This document shows positions 8,981 to 17,585 of a stretch of DNA of 35,252 bases, piece by piece. The stretch spans positions 1 to 35,252 of the forward strand of contig JAFEEB010000016.1 in the NCBI GenBank assembly GCA_018241325.1, written 5' to 3'. The stretch's first letter is position 1. Each line of letters begins with the position of its first letter. Both the position numbers and the translations under genes were made by a program. Below the pieces are notes generated by a model that saw only the letters and a list, made by a program, of their open reading frames with translations, did no database searches and had not been told where the DNA came from. The DNA comes from Pseudomonadota bacterium. Its GTDB lineage: Bacteria > Pseudomonadota > Gammaproteobacteria > Burkholderiales > Burkholderiaceae_C.

Positions 8981-9700
8981 ATGACCGTTGCCAATGTGGA
9001 CCCGGCCGAACTGGCCAAATTTTCGGCGCTGGCGCATCGCTGGTGGGACCTGGACGGTGAGTTCGCACCGCTGCACCAGATCAACCCGCTTCGCCTGGAC
9101 TGGATCGACCGAACCCGCCCTCTGAACGGCGCGCGGGTGCTGGATGTGGGCTGCGGCGGCGGCATCCTGGCCGACGCCATGGCGCGGCGCGGGGCCCAGG
9201 TGCTGGGCATCGACCTGGCCGAAAAATCCTTGAAAGTGGCGCAACTGCACGCGCTGGAAGTGCAGACCCCGCGGGTCGAGTACCGCAACGTGGCAGCCGA
9301 GGCGCTGGCCGCCCAGTCGCCCGAGGCATTCGACGTCGTTACCTGCATGGAGATGCTCGAGCATGTCCCCGATCCGGCGTCAGTGGTGCAGGCGTGCGCG
9401 GCACTGGCCAAGCCGGGCGGGTGGGTGTTTTTCTCCACCATCAATCGCAGCCCCAGATCATTCGCCATGGCCATCCTCGGTGCGGAATATGTCCTGAATC
9501 TGGTGCCCCGCGGAACGCACGAATACGCCCGATTCATCCGCCCCAGCGAACTGGCCCGCCATTGCCGGGCCGCCGGCCTGGACATCGCGCGCAGCAGCGG
9601 CTTGGCCTACAACCCCATGTCGCGGCGCTACCGCCTGACGGACGACACTGGCGTCAACTACATGATTGCCACCCGCAAGCCCGCAGCGCCCGCGCCATGA
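8981..9700 (+). CDS. ubiG: Ubiquinone biosynthesis O-methyltransferase UbiG
   Basis: A 239-residue SAM-dependent methyltransferase that carries out both O-methylations of ubiquinone synthesis. The family signature is complete: FSALAHRWWDLDGEFAPLHQINPLRLDWI at the N-terminus, motif I VLDVGCGGGILADAM (residues 53-67), the acidic end of strand 2 in LGIDLA, and VVTCMEMLEHVPDP. The length equals that of E. coli UbiG (240). ATG at 8981 gives the canonical N-terminus; in-frame codons upstream run back into the ompA terminator and are rejected. There is no Shine-Dalgarno. The stop overlaps the gph start (ATGA), so the two are coupled. Confidence 0.97.
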   Translation: MTVANVDPAELAKFSALAHRWWDLDGEFAPLHQINPLRLDWIDRTRPLNGARVLDVGCGGGILADAMARRGAQVLGIDLAEKSLKVAQLHALEVQTPRVEYRNVAAEALAAQSPEAFDVVTCMEMLEHVPDPASVVQACAALAKPGGWVFFSTINRSPRSFAMAILGAEYVLNLVPRGTHEYARFIRPSELARHCRAAGLDIARSSGLAYNPMSRRYRLTDDTGVNYMIATRKPAAPAP

Positions 9701-10368
9701 CGCCCCTGGCGGACGTGCGCTGCGTGCTGTTCGACCTGGATGGCACCCTCATCGACAGCGCCACCGACTTGGGCCAGGCAGCCGATGAAATGCGGTGTTT
9801 GCGCGGGCTGCCGTCCTTGCCCGATGCGGCCTATCGCGGCAGCGCCGGCTCCGGCGCGCGCGGCATGCTCAAGGTGGCATTCGGCCTGACCCCGGACGAC
9901 GCCCGGTTTGCGGCCCTGCGCGACGAATTTCTGCGGCGCTACGAGCAGCGCATGACGCACACCACCCGGCCGTTCGAGGGCGTGGAGGCCCTGCTCGCCG
10001 CTCTGGCCGCGGCCGGCCGGACCTGGGGTGTGGTCACCAACAAGGCCGCGCGCTTCACGCTGGCGCTGACGGCGTCCATGCCCTTGTTCGGGACCGCCTC
10101 GGTCATCGTCTGCGGCGACACCACGCCCCACCTCAAGCCCCATCCCGCGCCGTTGGAGGAGGCGCGGCGGCAACTGGGTCTGCACGCCAGCCAGTGCATC
10201 TACGTGGGCGACGACGAACGCGACATGCAGGCCGGTCGCGCGGCAGGCATGCGCACCGTCGCCGCACGCTACGGCTATCTCGGCGCGGGCGCCTGCGCGG
10301 ACGACTGGGTTTGCGACGCGGCGATCGATCATCCCCTGGAGCTCTTGAAATGGCTCGGTTGCCCCTAA
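9697..10368 (+). CDS. gph: Phosphoglycolate phosphatase (HAD superfamily)
   Basis: A 223-residue HAD phosphatase. Motif I is FDLDGTLIDS with nucleophile Asp13 and acid/base Asp15, motif II is VVTNK, motif III is the lysine of LKPHPAP, and motif IV is VGDDERDMQAG. A cap domain lies between motifs I and II. This subgroup, coupled to ubiG in many beta- and gammaproteobacteria, is annotated as 2-phosphoglycolate phosphatase, which removes a product of oxidative DNA damage repair and oxygenase chemistry; relaxed substrate range is possible. The ATG at 9697 overlaps the ubiG stop. Its TAA stop lies inside a candidate -10 box for ssrA. Confidence 0.9.
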   Translation: MTPLADVRCVLFDLDGTLIDSATDLGQAADEMRCLRGLPSLPDAAYRGSAGSGARGMLKVAFGLTPDDARFAALRDEFLRRYEQRMTHTTRPFEGVEALLAALAAAGRTWGVVTNKAARFTLALTASMPLFGTASVIVCGDTTPHLKPHPAPLEEARRQLGLHASQCIYVGDDERDMQAGRAAGMRTVAARYGYLGAGACADDWVCDAAIDHPLELLKWLGCP

Positions 10369-10371
10369 AAT
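10345..10371 (+). promoter_or_regulatory. Candidate promoter of ssrA inside the end of gph
   Basis: TTGAAA (10345-10350) and TAAAAT (10366-10371) are separated by 15 nt, slightly short. The gph stop codon TAA is the first half of the -10. Transcription would start a few bases before the mature tmRNA 5' end at 10382, consistent with RNase P trimming. Confidence 0.5.
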
Positions 10372-10381
10372 AGAGGGTCCA

Positions 10382-10757
10382 GGGGCTGCATTGGTTTCGA
10401 CGTGGGTTGGAATCGCCTCAGGGCATGCCGAGGTTCAGTCACCTCGTAAATCCGCTGAAACACACTAACTGCAAACGACGAACGTTTCGCACTCGCCGCC
10501 TAAACACCGGTGAGCCTCGCAACAGCAGGCCGATGGGCTGGGCAAGGGCGGCGCAAGCCGTCCCGGCTGCGAGGGAATCCACATCGGCTGGCCTGCATCC
10601 GGGTGCCTTGGGTGCAGGCGAGATTCAAGGACACTGGCTGCCCGCATAGCGTGCGACTGCGCGATGCGGGTGGCGAGATTCAAATCAGACCGCTAAGCAT
10701 GTAGAACTGGGCGTGGAAGATTTGCGGACGGGGGTTCAAGTCCCCCCAGCTCCACCA
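10382..10757 (+). ncRNA. ssrA: Transfer-messenger RNA (tmRNA), one-piece
   Basis: A 376-nt RNA that rescues stalled ribosomes. The 5' end GGGGCTGCATTGGTTTCGAC is the standard tmRNA start. GGGGCT pairs with AGCTCC before the encoded CCA at 10755-10757, forming the tRNA-Ala-like acceptor, and GGGGGTTCAAGTCCCCC is the T arm. The tag frame starts at 10471. GC-rich pseudoknot segments fill the middle. There is no sign of a circularly permuted two-piece form. Confidence 0.97.
10471..10503 (+). other. tmRNA proteolysis-tag reading frame
   Basis: GCA AAC GAC GAA CGT TTC GCA CTC GCC GCC TAA encodes ANDERFALAA, added after the alanine carried by tmRNA. The C-terminal ALAA is the ClpXP-type degron. The frame is preceded by the conserved CTAACT. 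Confidence 0.95.
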
Positions 10758-10764
10758 TATTGAA

Positions 10765-10792
10765 GGGCCCGGATCGTCTCCGGGCCCTTTTT
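10765..10792 (+). terminator. Terminator of ssrA
   Basis: GGGCCCGGA, loop TCGTC, TCCGGGCCC, then five Ts: a perfect 9-bp stem starting 8 nt after the tmRNA CCA. In the opposite direction the T-run is poor, so it mainly serves ssrA. Confidence 0.92.
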
Positions 10793-10804
10793 CCTGGACC
10801 GCCG

Positions 10805-11227
10805 TCATTCAACGAGCTGCCGACGCAAGCGGTCGGGCAGCGGCGCCGACTTTTGCGCCGCGGTGTTGACCCACACCACCGTGGCGCCCCCGGTAGCGCA
10901 GATGAGCTCGGGCTGCTCGGTGCGCGCCATGGTGACCCAGGTGTCGAACGAGCTGCGCCCGGGCGCGCTGACATAGGTCCTGATCAGCACCGTGCCGGGG
11001 TACTCGAATTGGCGGATGAAGTTGCAAAAGGCGTTGACGATGACGATGCCTTCGCCGGCCGGGTCGAGCGCCAGCCCCAGGCTCGTCACCCAGTCGATGC
11101 GCGCCGTTTCCATGTAGCGGAAGTACACCGTGTTGTTGATGTGGCCCATGGCGTCCATGTCGCCCCAGCGGATGGGGATCAGCATCTCGTGGACCCGTCG
11201 CTTTTCGTCGGGGATGTCGATTTTCAT
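10805..11227 (-). CDS. Acyl-CoA thioesterase, 4HBT hotdog family
   Basis: A 140-residue single hotdog domain. RWGDMDAMGHINNTVYFRYMETARIDW contains the DxxGHxNN active-site block of 4-hydroxybenzoyl-CoA thioesterase/YbgC-type enzymes, with the Asp as the catalytic candidate. It probably hydrolyses an acyl-CoA; the substrate cannot be read from sequence. The ATG at 11227 overlaps the stop of the upstream transporter gene (ATGA), indicating coupling. It is the last gene of a minus-strand run with the SDR and EamA genes and converges on ssrA. The fatty-acid flavour of its neighbours (SDR, ETF-QO across the divergent promoter) fits an acyl-CoA role. Confidence 0.85.
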   Translation of the reverse strand: MKIDIPDEKRRVHEMLIPIRWGDMDAMGHINNTVYFRYMETARIDWVTSLGLALDPAGEGIVIVNAFCNFIRQFEYPGTVLIRTYVSAPGRSSFDTWVTMARTEQPELICATGGATVVWVNTAAQKSAPLPDRLRRQLVE

Positions 11228-12126
11228 TGGTGCGCCTTGATGGAGGCCAGGATGCCGAGGGTGAACAGAAAGGCCGCCGCCCCCTGCATGGCGCTGGGCC
11301 AGCGGCCGTCCCACGCAAAAGAATACAGCAGGGCAAACAGCGTCTCGCTGACGATGAGCTGGCCGCACAGGCTGGCGGCCAGGCGCTGGCTGGCCAAGTT
11401 CCACAAAATGGTGGCCAGCCAGCTCGACCCAAAGCCGATGCCCAGCACCACCAGCGCAAACAGCGGCCAGCCGGGCTGCGCCATGAGCTGCGGCAGGGGC
11501 GTGCCCAGACCCAGCGCCAGCACCAAGCCGCCCAGGCCGGTGGCCACGCCCAGCCAGTTCGCCCAGTCGGTGGCGCTCACGTCGGGGTGGCGGCGCAGCC
11601 AGGCGGCGTTGAGCAGCGAAAACGCCGTCCAGCAGGCCATGGCCAGCACCGACAGGGCCAGGCCGCGCGCGTAGTGGGGCAGGGGGCTGGTGGCGCCGGC
11701 ACCCGCGCCGGCATGCACGGCACGCGACATCAGAAAAAGGCCGGCCGCCGTCAGCAGCAGGCCCGGCGCCAGCGTGGTCCAGCGCAGGTGGCCGGGTTTG
11801 CCCAGCAGCATGACCCACAGCGGGATCAGCCCGACGATCAGCGCCGGCATTTCGGTGCCGGCGTCGCGAATGGCCAGCACCAGAACCCAGTAGTAACCGG
11901 TGAAGCCCAGGATGGACAGCCACAGGGCGCCCCACGCCTGCGCCCAGGTGGGCCGGCGCGCGCGCCGCCATGACAGCGCCAGCACCGCCACCGAAACGAT
12001 GCCGTAAACCAGAAAGCGCCCGGCCGTCAGGTCGATGCCGGCAAAGCCCAGCGTCATGCGCGGCGCGACGAAGACCAGGCCCCACAGCGCGCCGGCGGCC
12101 AGGCCGGCGAGGATTCCGCTGCCCAT
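11224..12126 (-). CDS. EamA/DMT-superfamily transporter
   Basis: A 300-residue inner-membrane protein with about ten hydrophobic helices in two homologous halves. The first begins LAGLAAGALWGLVFVAPRMTLG and the second LALSVLAMACWTAFSLLNAAW, the layout of drug/metabolite exporters of the EamA type. The repeat-specific motifs GxxxA.LWG and the charged loop after helix 2 (SWRRARRPTW) are visible. The substrate is unknown; amino acids or other small metabolites are typical for the family. It is translationally coupled to the downstream thioesterase and separated from the upstream SDR gene by copy B of the dispersed repeat. Confidence 0.85.
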   Translation of the reverse strand: MGSGILAGLAAGALWGLVFVAPRMTLGFAGIDLTAGRFLVYGIVSVAVLALSWRRARRPTWAQAWGALWLSILGFTGYYWVLVLAIRDAGTEMPALIVGLIPLWVMLLGKPGHLRWTTLAPGLLLTAAGLFLMSRAVHAGAGAGATSPLPHYARGLALSVLAMACWTAFSLLNAAWLRRHPDVSATDWANWLGVATGLGGLVLALGLGTPLPQLMAQPGWPLFALVVLGIGFGSSWLATILWNLASQRLAASLCGQLIVSETLFALLYSFAWDGRWPSAMQGAAAFLFTLGILASIKAHQ

Positions 12127-12130
12127 TGAA

Positions 12131-12172
12131 TGCTATCAAATATGGAGCTTGTCGCGCTTGATGGGCGCGCGC
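12131..12172 (-). repeat. Dispersed short repeat, copy B
   Basis: Read on the minus strand: GCGCCCATCAAGCGCGACAAGCT, then an A/T block and GATAGCA. It aligns with copies A, C, D and E around ATCAAGCGC and AGCT..AT, and lies between the SDR and EamA genes. Confidence 0.6.
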
Positions 12173-12182
12173 AAAGGGCCCA

Positions 12183-12965
12183 TCACACGGCGAATCCATC
12201 GTCGGCGCTGATGATCGCGCCGTTGACGAAATGGCTCTCGTCCGAGGCCAGCATCATCAGCACCGCGTCCAGGTCGGCGGGTGTGCCCACGCGCTGGCGC
12301 GGCAGCATGCCAATCAGCTTCTTGCCGCCCTCGGTCTGCCAGTGGTGGCGGTTCAGTTCGGTGTCGATGTAGCCGGGGCAGATCGCGTTGACGTTGATGC
12401 CGTGGCGCCCCCATTCCAGCGCCATGGCCTTGGTCATCTGGATCACGGCGGCCTTGCTCATGCAGTACACGCCGATCTTGGGCAGCACTTTCAGCCCGGC
12501 CATGCTGGCAATGTTGATGATGCGCCCGCCGGTGAAGCTGCCCGGTGCCGCGCCCTTGGCGCGTGCCAGCATGCGCTTGCCCACTTCCTGCGCGACAAAG
12601 AAGGCGCCGCGCACGTTGGTGTGAAAGATGTGGTCGTAGTCGTCCTCGCTCACGTCCTGCAGGCGCTGGGTGCTGGACACGCCGGAGTTGTTGACCAGGA
12701 TGTCGATGGAGCCCATCTCGGTTTCGGCGTGCGCCACGGCGGCCTTGATGGACTGCACGTCGGTCACGTCGCACGCCACCACGTGCGCGTCGCCGCCCTC
12801 GCCCTCGATGCGCGCGCGCAGGTCCTTCAGGTGTTCCAGCCGGCGGCTGGCCAGCACCACGCCGGCGCCGGCGCGCGCCAGCGTGCGGGCGAACTGCGCG
12901 CCCAGGCCGCCGGAGGCGCCAGTGACAAGGGCCACGCGGCCCGACAAGTCGATGTGATAACTCAC
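12183..12965 (-). CDS. Short-chain dehydrogenase/reductase (SDR)
   Basis: A 260-residue classical SDR. The NAD(P)-binding TGASGGLG is at residues 15-22, LVNNSG at 90-95, and the catalytic triad is Ser154 (NIASMAG), Tyr167 and Lys171 (YCMSK), followed by INVNAICPGYIDTEL. It oxidises or reduces a carbonyl/alcohol pair; the substrate is unknown, but a 3-hydroxyacyl or related acyl substrate would suit the neighbouring thioesterase and ETF-QO. The start is GTG at 12965 with GGGAG 8 nt upstream, and the protein then reads SYHIDLSGRVALVTG. It is divergent from the ETF-QO gene across 140 nt. The segment after residue 135 (ARAKGAAPGSFTGGR) is a small family insertion. Confidence 0.9.
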   Translation of the reverse strand: MSYHIDLSGRVALVTGASGGLGAQFARTLARAGAGVVLASRRLEHLKDLRARIEGEGGDAHVVACDVTDVQSIKAAVAHAETEMGSIDILVNNSGVSSTQRLQDVSEDDYDHIFHTNVRGAFFVAQEVGKRMLARAKGAAPGSFTGGRIINIASMAGLKVLPKIGVYCMSKAAVIQMTKAMALEWGRHGINVNAICPGYIDTELNRHHWQTEGGKKLIGMLPRQRVGTPADLDAVLMMLASDESHFVNGAIISADDGFAV

Positions 12966-13105
12966 GATGGATGCTCCCGGAAAACGACGGTGACAGCGGG
13001 GTCGAAAAATGAGCCCCGCCGATGCATAGAATCACTGGGCTGGTCAACGCGCAGAGCGCGGCTGCCCGGTTCCTCGATTTCCATTATTTCAAAGGCCTGC
13101 CCATC

Positions 13106-14815
13106 ATGCCCATGAGCCCTGCAGAAATCCTCGAGAAATTCGGCCCGCGCGAGTCCATGGACTACGACGTGGTCATCGTCGGCGCCGGCCCCGGCGGGCT
13201 GTCCGCCGCCATCCGCATCAAGCAGCACGCCGCGCAGCTGGGCAAGGAGGTGTCGGTGGTGGTGCTGGAAAAAGGCTCCGAACCCGGCGCGCACATCCTC
13301 TCGGGCGCGGTGATCGACCCCAAGGCCCTGACTGAGCTGATCCCCGACTGGAAGGCCAGGGGCGCGCCGCTCAATCAGCCGGTGACGGACGACGCCTACG
13401 TGTTCCTGAACGCCGACGGTGGCGGCACCCGCGTGCCCAACCTGTTCTTGCCGCCCTTTGCCAACAACCACGGCAACTACATCGCCAGCCTGGGCAAGGT
13501 CGTGCGCTGGCTGGCCGCGCAGGCCGAGGAATTGGGCGTGGAGATTTTCCCCGGCTTTGCCGCCGCCGAAATCCTGTATGACGAGCAGGGCCGCGTGCGC
13601 GGCGTGGCCACCGGCAACATGGGCATCGGCAAGGACGGCGAGCCGACCGACAATTTTCAGCTCGGCATGGAGCTGCGCGGCAAGTACACGATCTTTTCCG
13701 AAGGCTCGCGCGGGCACCTGGGCAAGCAGCTGATCGCCCGCTACAAGCTGGACGCGCACAGCGACCCGCAAAGCTACGCCATCGGCATCAAGGAGGTGTG
13801 GGAGATCGACCCCAGCCGCCACACGCCGGGCTTCGTCATGCACACCGCCGGCTGGCCGATGGACGAACACACCTACGGCGGCGCCTTCATGTACCACGCC
13901 GAGGACAACAAGGTGTACTGCGGCTTCGTGGTGGGCCTGAACTACAAGAACCCGCATCTCAGCCCATTCGAGGAATTCCAGCGCTGGAAGACGCATCCGC
14001 GCGTCAAGTGGTACTTCACCGACAAGGACGGAAACGTCAACGCCAAGCGCCTGTCCTACGGCGCGCGCGCCATCACCGCCGGCGGCCTGCTGGCCTTGCC
14101 CAAGACGATTTTCCCCGGCGGCGCGCTGGTGGGCTGCGACGCGGGCTACCTCAACGTCGGGCGCATCAAGGGCAGCCACGCGGCCATCAAGACCGGCTCG
14201 CTGGCCGGCGAAGCCGCCTGTGACGCCGTGCTGGCCGGGCGCGAGCACGACGAGCTCACGGCCTACCCCCAGGCCTTCGACAACAGCTGGCTGGCCGCCG
14301 AGCTCAACAAGGACCGCAACTTCAAGAACTGGTTCAAGAAGGGCCTGACGGTGGGCACCGTGATGAACGGCTTCGAGCAGTACGCGCTGCGCGGCCACAT
14401 GCCGTGGACGGTGCACCGCAAGCAGCCCGACCACGTGCAGCTGAAAGCCGCGTCCGAGTGCAAGCCCATCGACTACCCCAAGCCCGATGGCAAGCTGACC
14501 TTCGACCGGCTCTCCAGCGTGTTCATCAGCAACACCAACCACGAGGAGAACCAGCCCGCGCACCTGACGCTGAAGGACGCGACGGTGCCGGTGCGCATCA
14601 ACCTGCCGCAATACGCCGGCCCCGAGGGGCGCTACTGCCCGGCCGGCGTGTACGAGTTCGTGCCCGACGAGGCCAAGGGTGGCGGCGCCATGCGCCTGCA
14701 GATCAATGCGCAAAACTGCGTGCACTGCAAGACCTGCGACATCAAGGACCCGACGCAGAACATCGTCTGGGTCACGCCCGAAGGCGGCGGCGGGCCCAAC
14801 TACGCCGAGATGTAA
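13106..14815 (+). CDS. Electron transfer flavoprotein-ubiquinone oxidoreductase (ETF-QO)
   Basis: A 569-residue membrane-associated flavoprotein that passes electrons from reduced ETF, loaded by acyl-CoA and other dehydrogenases, to ubiquinone. The FAD-binding YDVVIVGAGPGGLSAAIR is near residue 20. LLALPKTIFPGGALVGCDAGYLNVGRIKGSHAAIKTG is the ubiquinone/FAD core. The C-terminus carries a 4Fe-4S motif, with a Cys in YCPAGVYEF and NCVHCKTCDIKDP. I chose ATG at 13106 (AAAGG about 10 nt upstream) over the in-frame ATG at 13022, because the shorter form matches family length and the added 28 residues look like untranslated leader. etfA/etfB are not in the window. The aminotransferase and GT39 genes follow at short spacing. 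Confidence 0.95.
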   Translation: MPMSPAEILEKFGPRESMDYDVVIVGAGPGGLSAAIRIKQHAAQLGKEVSVVVLEKGSEPGAHILSGAVIDPKALTELIPDWKARGAPLNQPVTDDAYVFLNADGGGTRVPNLFLPPFANNHGNYIASLGKVVRWLAAQAEELGVEIFPGFAAAEILYDEQGRVRGVATGNMGIGKDGEPTDNFQLGMELRGKYTIFSEGSRGHLGKQLIARYKLDAHSDPQSYAIGIKEVWEIDPSRHTPGFVMHTAGWPMDEHTYGGAFMYHAEDNKVYCGFVVGLNYKNPHLSPFEEFQRWKTHPRVKWYFTDKDGNVNAKRLSYGARAITAGGLLALPKTIFPGGALVGCDAGYLNVGRIKGSHAAIKTGSLAGEAACDAVLAGREHDELTAYPQAFDNSWLAAELNKDRNFKNWFKKGLTVGTVMNGFEQYALRGHMPWTVHRKQPDHVQLKAASECKPIDYPKPDGKLTFDRLSSVFISNTNHEENQPAHLTLKDATVPVRINLPQYAGPEGRYCPAGVYEFVPDEAKGGGAMRLQINAQNCVHCKTCDIKDPTQNIVWVTPEGGGGPNYAEM

Positions 14816-14844
14816 GCCCGTTCAACCCTGCGCCCGACTGCACC

Positions 14845-16044
14845 ATGTCCATTGCCTTTGCAAAGCGCCTCGACAACGTCGAAACCTCTGCCATCCGCGA
14901 GCTGTTCAAGCTGCTGGGCAAGCCCGGCATCATCAGCTTTGCGGGGGGGTTTCCGGACAGCGCCATGTTCGACGTCGCCGGCATCCAGCAGGCCGTGGAC
15001 CAGGCGCTCGAGTCCGAGCCCGGCGGCGCCCTGCAATATGGGGCCACCGAAGGCTATCAGCCCTTGCGCGAGCAGCTGGCGGCCTTCATGCAGTCCAAGG
15101 GCGTGCACGGCCTGGCGCCCGATCAGCTCATCGTCACCACCGGCAGCCAGCAAGCGCTGGACCTGCTGGGCAAGACCCTGCTGGAGCCGGGCAGCACCGC
15201 GATCGTCGAAGGCCCCACTTTCCTGGCCACCATCCAGTGCTTTCGCCTGTATGGCGCCGAGCTGATCAGCGCGCCCATCGACGGCGAGGGCGTGCAGGTC
15301 GATCGGCTGGAGCAACTGATCGTGCAGCACAAGCCGCGGCTGGTGTATCTGATCCCCACCTTCGGCAATCCCAGCGGCGCCATGCTCAGCCTGGCGCGGC
15401 GCAAGCGCGTGCTCGAATTGGCCGTCAAGCACCAGACCCTGATCGTCGAGGACGACCCCTACGGCGACCTGTACTTCGATGCGCCGCCGCCGCCCAGCCT
15501 GCTGGCGCTGTCCGCGCAGGTGCCGGGCAGCCGCGACTGGCTGGTGCACTGCGGCAGCTTGAGCAAGGTGCTTTCGCCCGGCCTGCGCATCGGCTGGCTG
15601 GTGGCGCCGCCGGCGCTGCTGGCCAAGGCCGTCATGTGCAAGCAGTTTTCCGACGCGCACACCAGCACCTTCGCGCAGGCCACCGCCGCGCAATACCTGG
15701 CCGCTGGTCGCATGCCCGCCACGCTGGCCAGGGTGCGCGCCACCTACGGCCAGCGCGCCCAGGTCATGGGCGAGGCGCTGCGCCAGGAGCTGGGCGCGGC
15801 CGTCGAGTTCGTGCCACCGCAAGGCGGCCTGTTCGTGTGGGCGCGGCTGACCGGCGCCGGCGGCAAGCTGCACGACGCGGCCGAGCTGGCCCGGCGCGCC
15901 ATCGAGCAGGGGGTGGCCTTCGTGCCCGGTGCGCCGTTTTACTGCGCCGATCCGGATCGGGCCACGCTGCGCCTGTCGTTTGCCACGGCCGACGAGGCGC
16001 GCATCCGCGAGGGTGTGGCCCGCCTGGGGCACGCGCTGATTTGA
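14845..16044 (+). CDS. PLP-dependent aminotransferase, class I/II (MocR/2-aminoadipate type)
   Basis: A 399-residue fold-type I aminotransferase. GGFPDSAMF near residue 34, YGATEGYQPLREQ at 65-77, TTGSQQALDL at 98-107, PTFGNPSG at 171-178, EDDPYGDLYF at 202-211, and the PLP lysine Lys241 in GSLSKVLSPGLRIGW are all present. This set is typical of the stand-alone relatives of MocR C-termini that include 2-aminoadipate/LysN-type and broad-range transaminases; the exact substrate is not readable. The ATG at 14845 lies 29 nt after the ETF-QO stop, and the next gene follows after 16 nt, so an operon is likely. No HTH domain is fused. Confidence 0.9.
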   Translation: MSIAFAKRLDNVETSAIRELFKLLGKPGIISFAGGFPDSAMFDVAGIQQAVDQALESEPGGALQYGATEGYQPLREQLAAFMQSKGVHGLAPDQLIVTTGSQQALDLLGKTLLEPGSTAIVEGPTFLATIQCFRLYGAELISAPIDGEGVQVDRLEQLIVQHKPRLVYLIPTFGNPSGAMLSLARRKRVLELAVKHQTLIVEDDPYGDLYFDAPPPPSLLALSAQVPGSRDWLVHCGSLSKVLSPGLRIGWLVAPPALLAKAVMCKQFSDAHTSTFAQATAAQYLAAGRMPATLARVRATYGQRAQVMGEALRQELGAAVEFVPPQGGLFVWARLTGAGGKLHDAAELARRAIEQGVAFVPGAPFYCADPDRATLRLSFATADEARIREGVARLGHALI

Positions 16045-16060
16045 TTCAACGCCGCAGGGC

Positions 16061-17563
16061 ATGAACGTGCAGACCACGGTGGCTGCGCCGGCACGGCGCC
16101 GCCCGCTCTGGGCTGTCGGCCTGGTCGCCTATGCGCTGGCCTGGACGGTGCTGCCCGCCCTGCTGGCCACCAGCTTGCCGCTGGACGTGGTCGAGGGCAT
16201 TGCCTGGGGCCGCGAATGGCAGTGGGGCTACTTCAAGCATCCGCCGCTGCCGGCCTGGCTGCTGTATCCCGCGTTCGAGGCGCTGGGCCGCTTCGGCCCC
16301 TTCCTGCTCAGCCAGCTGGCCGTCTTGCTGGCCTTGTTCTACGTGCATCGCCTGGCGCGCCAGATGCTGGGCCCGGAGCGCGCGGGCCTGGCCGCCGCCC
16401 TGCTGTACGGCGTGCTGTTCTACACCTGGCCGATGCTGACCTTCAACCACAACAGCGCCCAGGTTCCGGTGTGGGCGGCGCTGGCCTGGCACGCCCACCA
16501 GGCGCTGCAGCGCGATCGCCGGCGCGACTGGGCGTGGCTCGGCGTCTGGGCGGCCATTGGTCTGTACGCCAAGTACTCCACCGGGGTGTTTCTGGCCTGC
16601 CTGGCCGTCTATCTGCTGGTCGGCCCCGAACGGCGCCTGCTGCGCCGGCGGGGCCCGTGGCTGGCGCTGGTCGTGGCATTGACCTTACTCGTGCCGCATG
16701 GGCTGTGGCTGCTGCACGATGACGGCGGGCCCCTGGCCTACCTGGCCGCGCGCAGCCAGGGCGACCCGGCCGCGGCCAAGCACGCGTCCGGCCTGCGCTT
16801 TCTGGCCACGCAGTTCGTCGCCCTCGTGCCCCTGGGGCTGATCGCGTGGGCCGCTGGCCTGCGGCCTTCGGGTGGGCGCCTGTATCTGCAGGAGCCGTCG
16901 CGGCGTGCGTGGCTGCTCACCATCGCCCTGGGCCCGGCGCTGGCGGTGGCGGTGGGCGGTTCGCTCACCGGCGCCGAGTTGCACGACATGTGGGGCATGC
17001 CGATGTGGAACTTCTCGGCGTTGCTGCTGCTGGCCGCCGTGCCGCCGCAGGTGTTTGCCCACAGGCGGCGGGCCCTGGCGCGGGCGCTGGCCGTGTGGCT
17101 GGTGCTCATCACGCTGGCCATGGCCGCGTACGTGAGCCAGAGCGCGCGCTGGCTGGGGCGGCCGGGGCGCATGGATTGGCCCGCGCAAGCCTTGGGCGAT
17201 CAGGCGCAGCGCCAATGGCAGGCGCTGTCGCGCTGCCCGCTGCAGGTGGTGGCCGGCAGCATCTGGGAGGCCGGCCTGGTGGCCGAGCAGCAGCGCCCGA
17301 TGCCGTCGGTGCTGATCGACGGCGACGCGCGCTACGCGCCGTGGATCTCGGCGGCGCATGTGCAGCAAACCGGTGCCTTGCTGGTGTGGCGCCTGGGCGA
17401 CTACGCCGACGCACCCGAAGCCCCGCTGCTGGCGGCCGTGCCGCCCGCCTCCTGGCGCATCAGCGAAGGCCAATGGTCGATCGCCTGGCCGCGCAACACC
17501 GGCGGCGCGCCCTTGCAGATTCGCTGGCGTGCGTATGTCCCGATCGCGTGTCAACCAAGCTGA
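16061..17563 (+). CDS. GT39/ArnT-like membrane glycosyltransferase, paralogue 1
   Basis: A 500-residue polytopic protein of the GT-C fold, PMT/ArnT (GT39) type. After the first helix comes LPLDVVEGIAWGREWQWGYFKHPPLPAWLL, the periplasmic loop with the acidic residues expected to be catalytic in this family. About eleven hydrophobic helices follow, then a soluble C-terminal part containing LIDGDARYAPWI. Such enzymes transfer a sugar from a polyprenyl phosphate carrier to lipid A, other glycolipids or proteins; donor and acceptor are unknown here. It converges with a second gene of the same type at 17635-19197, which shares QWGYxKHPP and IDGDxxxAPWI. Confidence 0.85.
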   Translation: MNVQTTVAAPARRRPLWAVGLVAYALAWTVLPALLATSLPLDVVEGIAWGREWQWGYFKHPPLPAWLLYPAFEALGRFGPFLLSQLAVLLALFYVHRLARQMLGPERAGLAAALLYGVLFYTWPMLTFNHNSAQVPVWAALAWHAHQALQRDRRRDWAWLGVWAAIGLYAKYSTGVFLACLAVYLLVGPERRLLRRRGPWLALVVALTLLVPHGLWLLHDDGGPLAYLAARSQGDPAAAKHASGLRFLATQFVALVPLGLIAWAAGLRPSGGRLYLQEPSRRAWLLTIALGPALAVAVGGSLTGAELHDMWGMPMWNFSALLLLAAVPPQVFAHRRRALARALAVWLVLITLAMAAYVSQSARWLGRPGRMDWPAQALGDQAQRQWQALSRCPLQVVAGSIWEAGLVAEQQRPMPSVLIDGDARYAPWISAAHVQQTGALLVWRLGDYADAPEAPLLAAVPPASWRISEGQWSIAWPRNTGGAPLQIRWRAYVPIACQPS

Positions 17564-17585
17564 AATCGGCTGCACCCCGCTACAG

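Noticed and set aside
10693-10974. Small minus-strand frame containing GGLEPPSANLPRP
   Set aside because: This is the well-known spurious translation of the antisense of a tRNA-like 3' end, here that of tmRNA.
13022-13105. Longer ETF-QO start at 13022
   Set aside because: The extra 28 residues do not look like the family, and the shorter ATG has a ribosome site and normal length.
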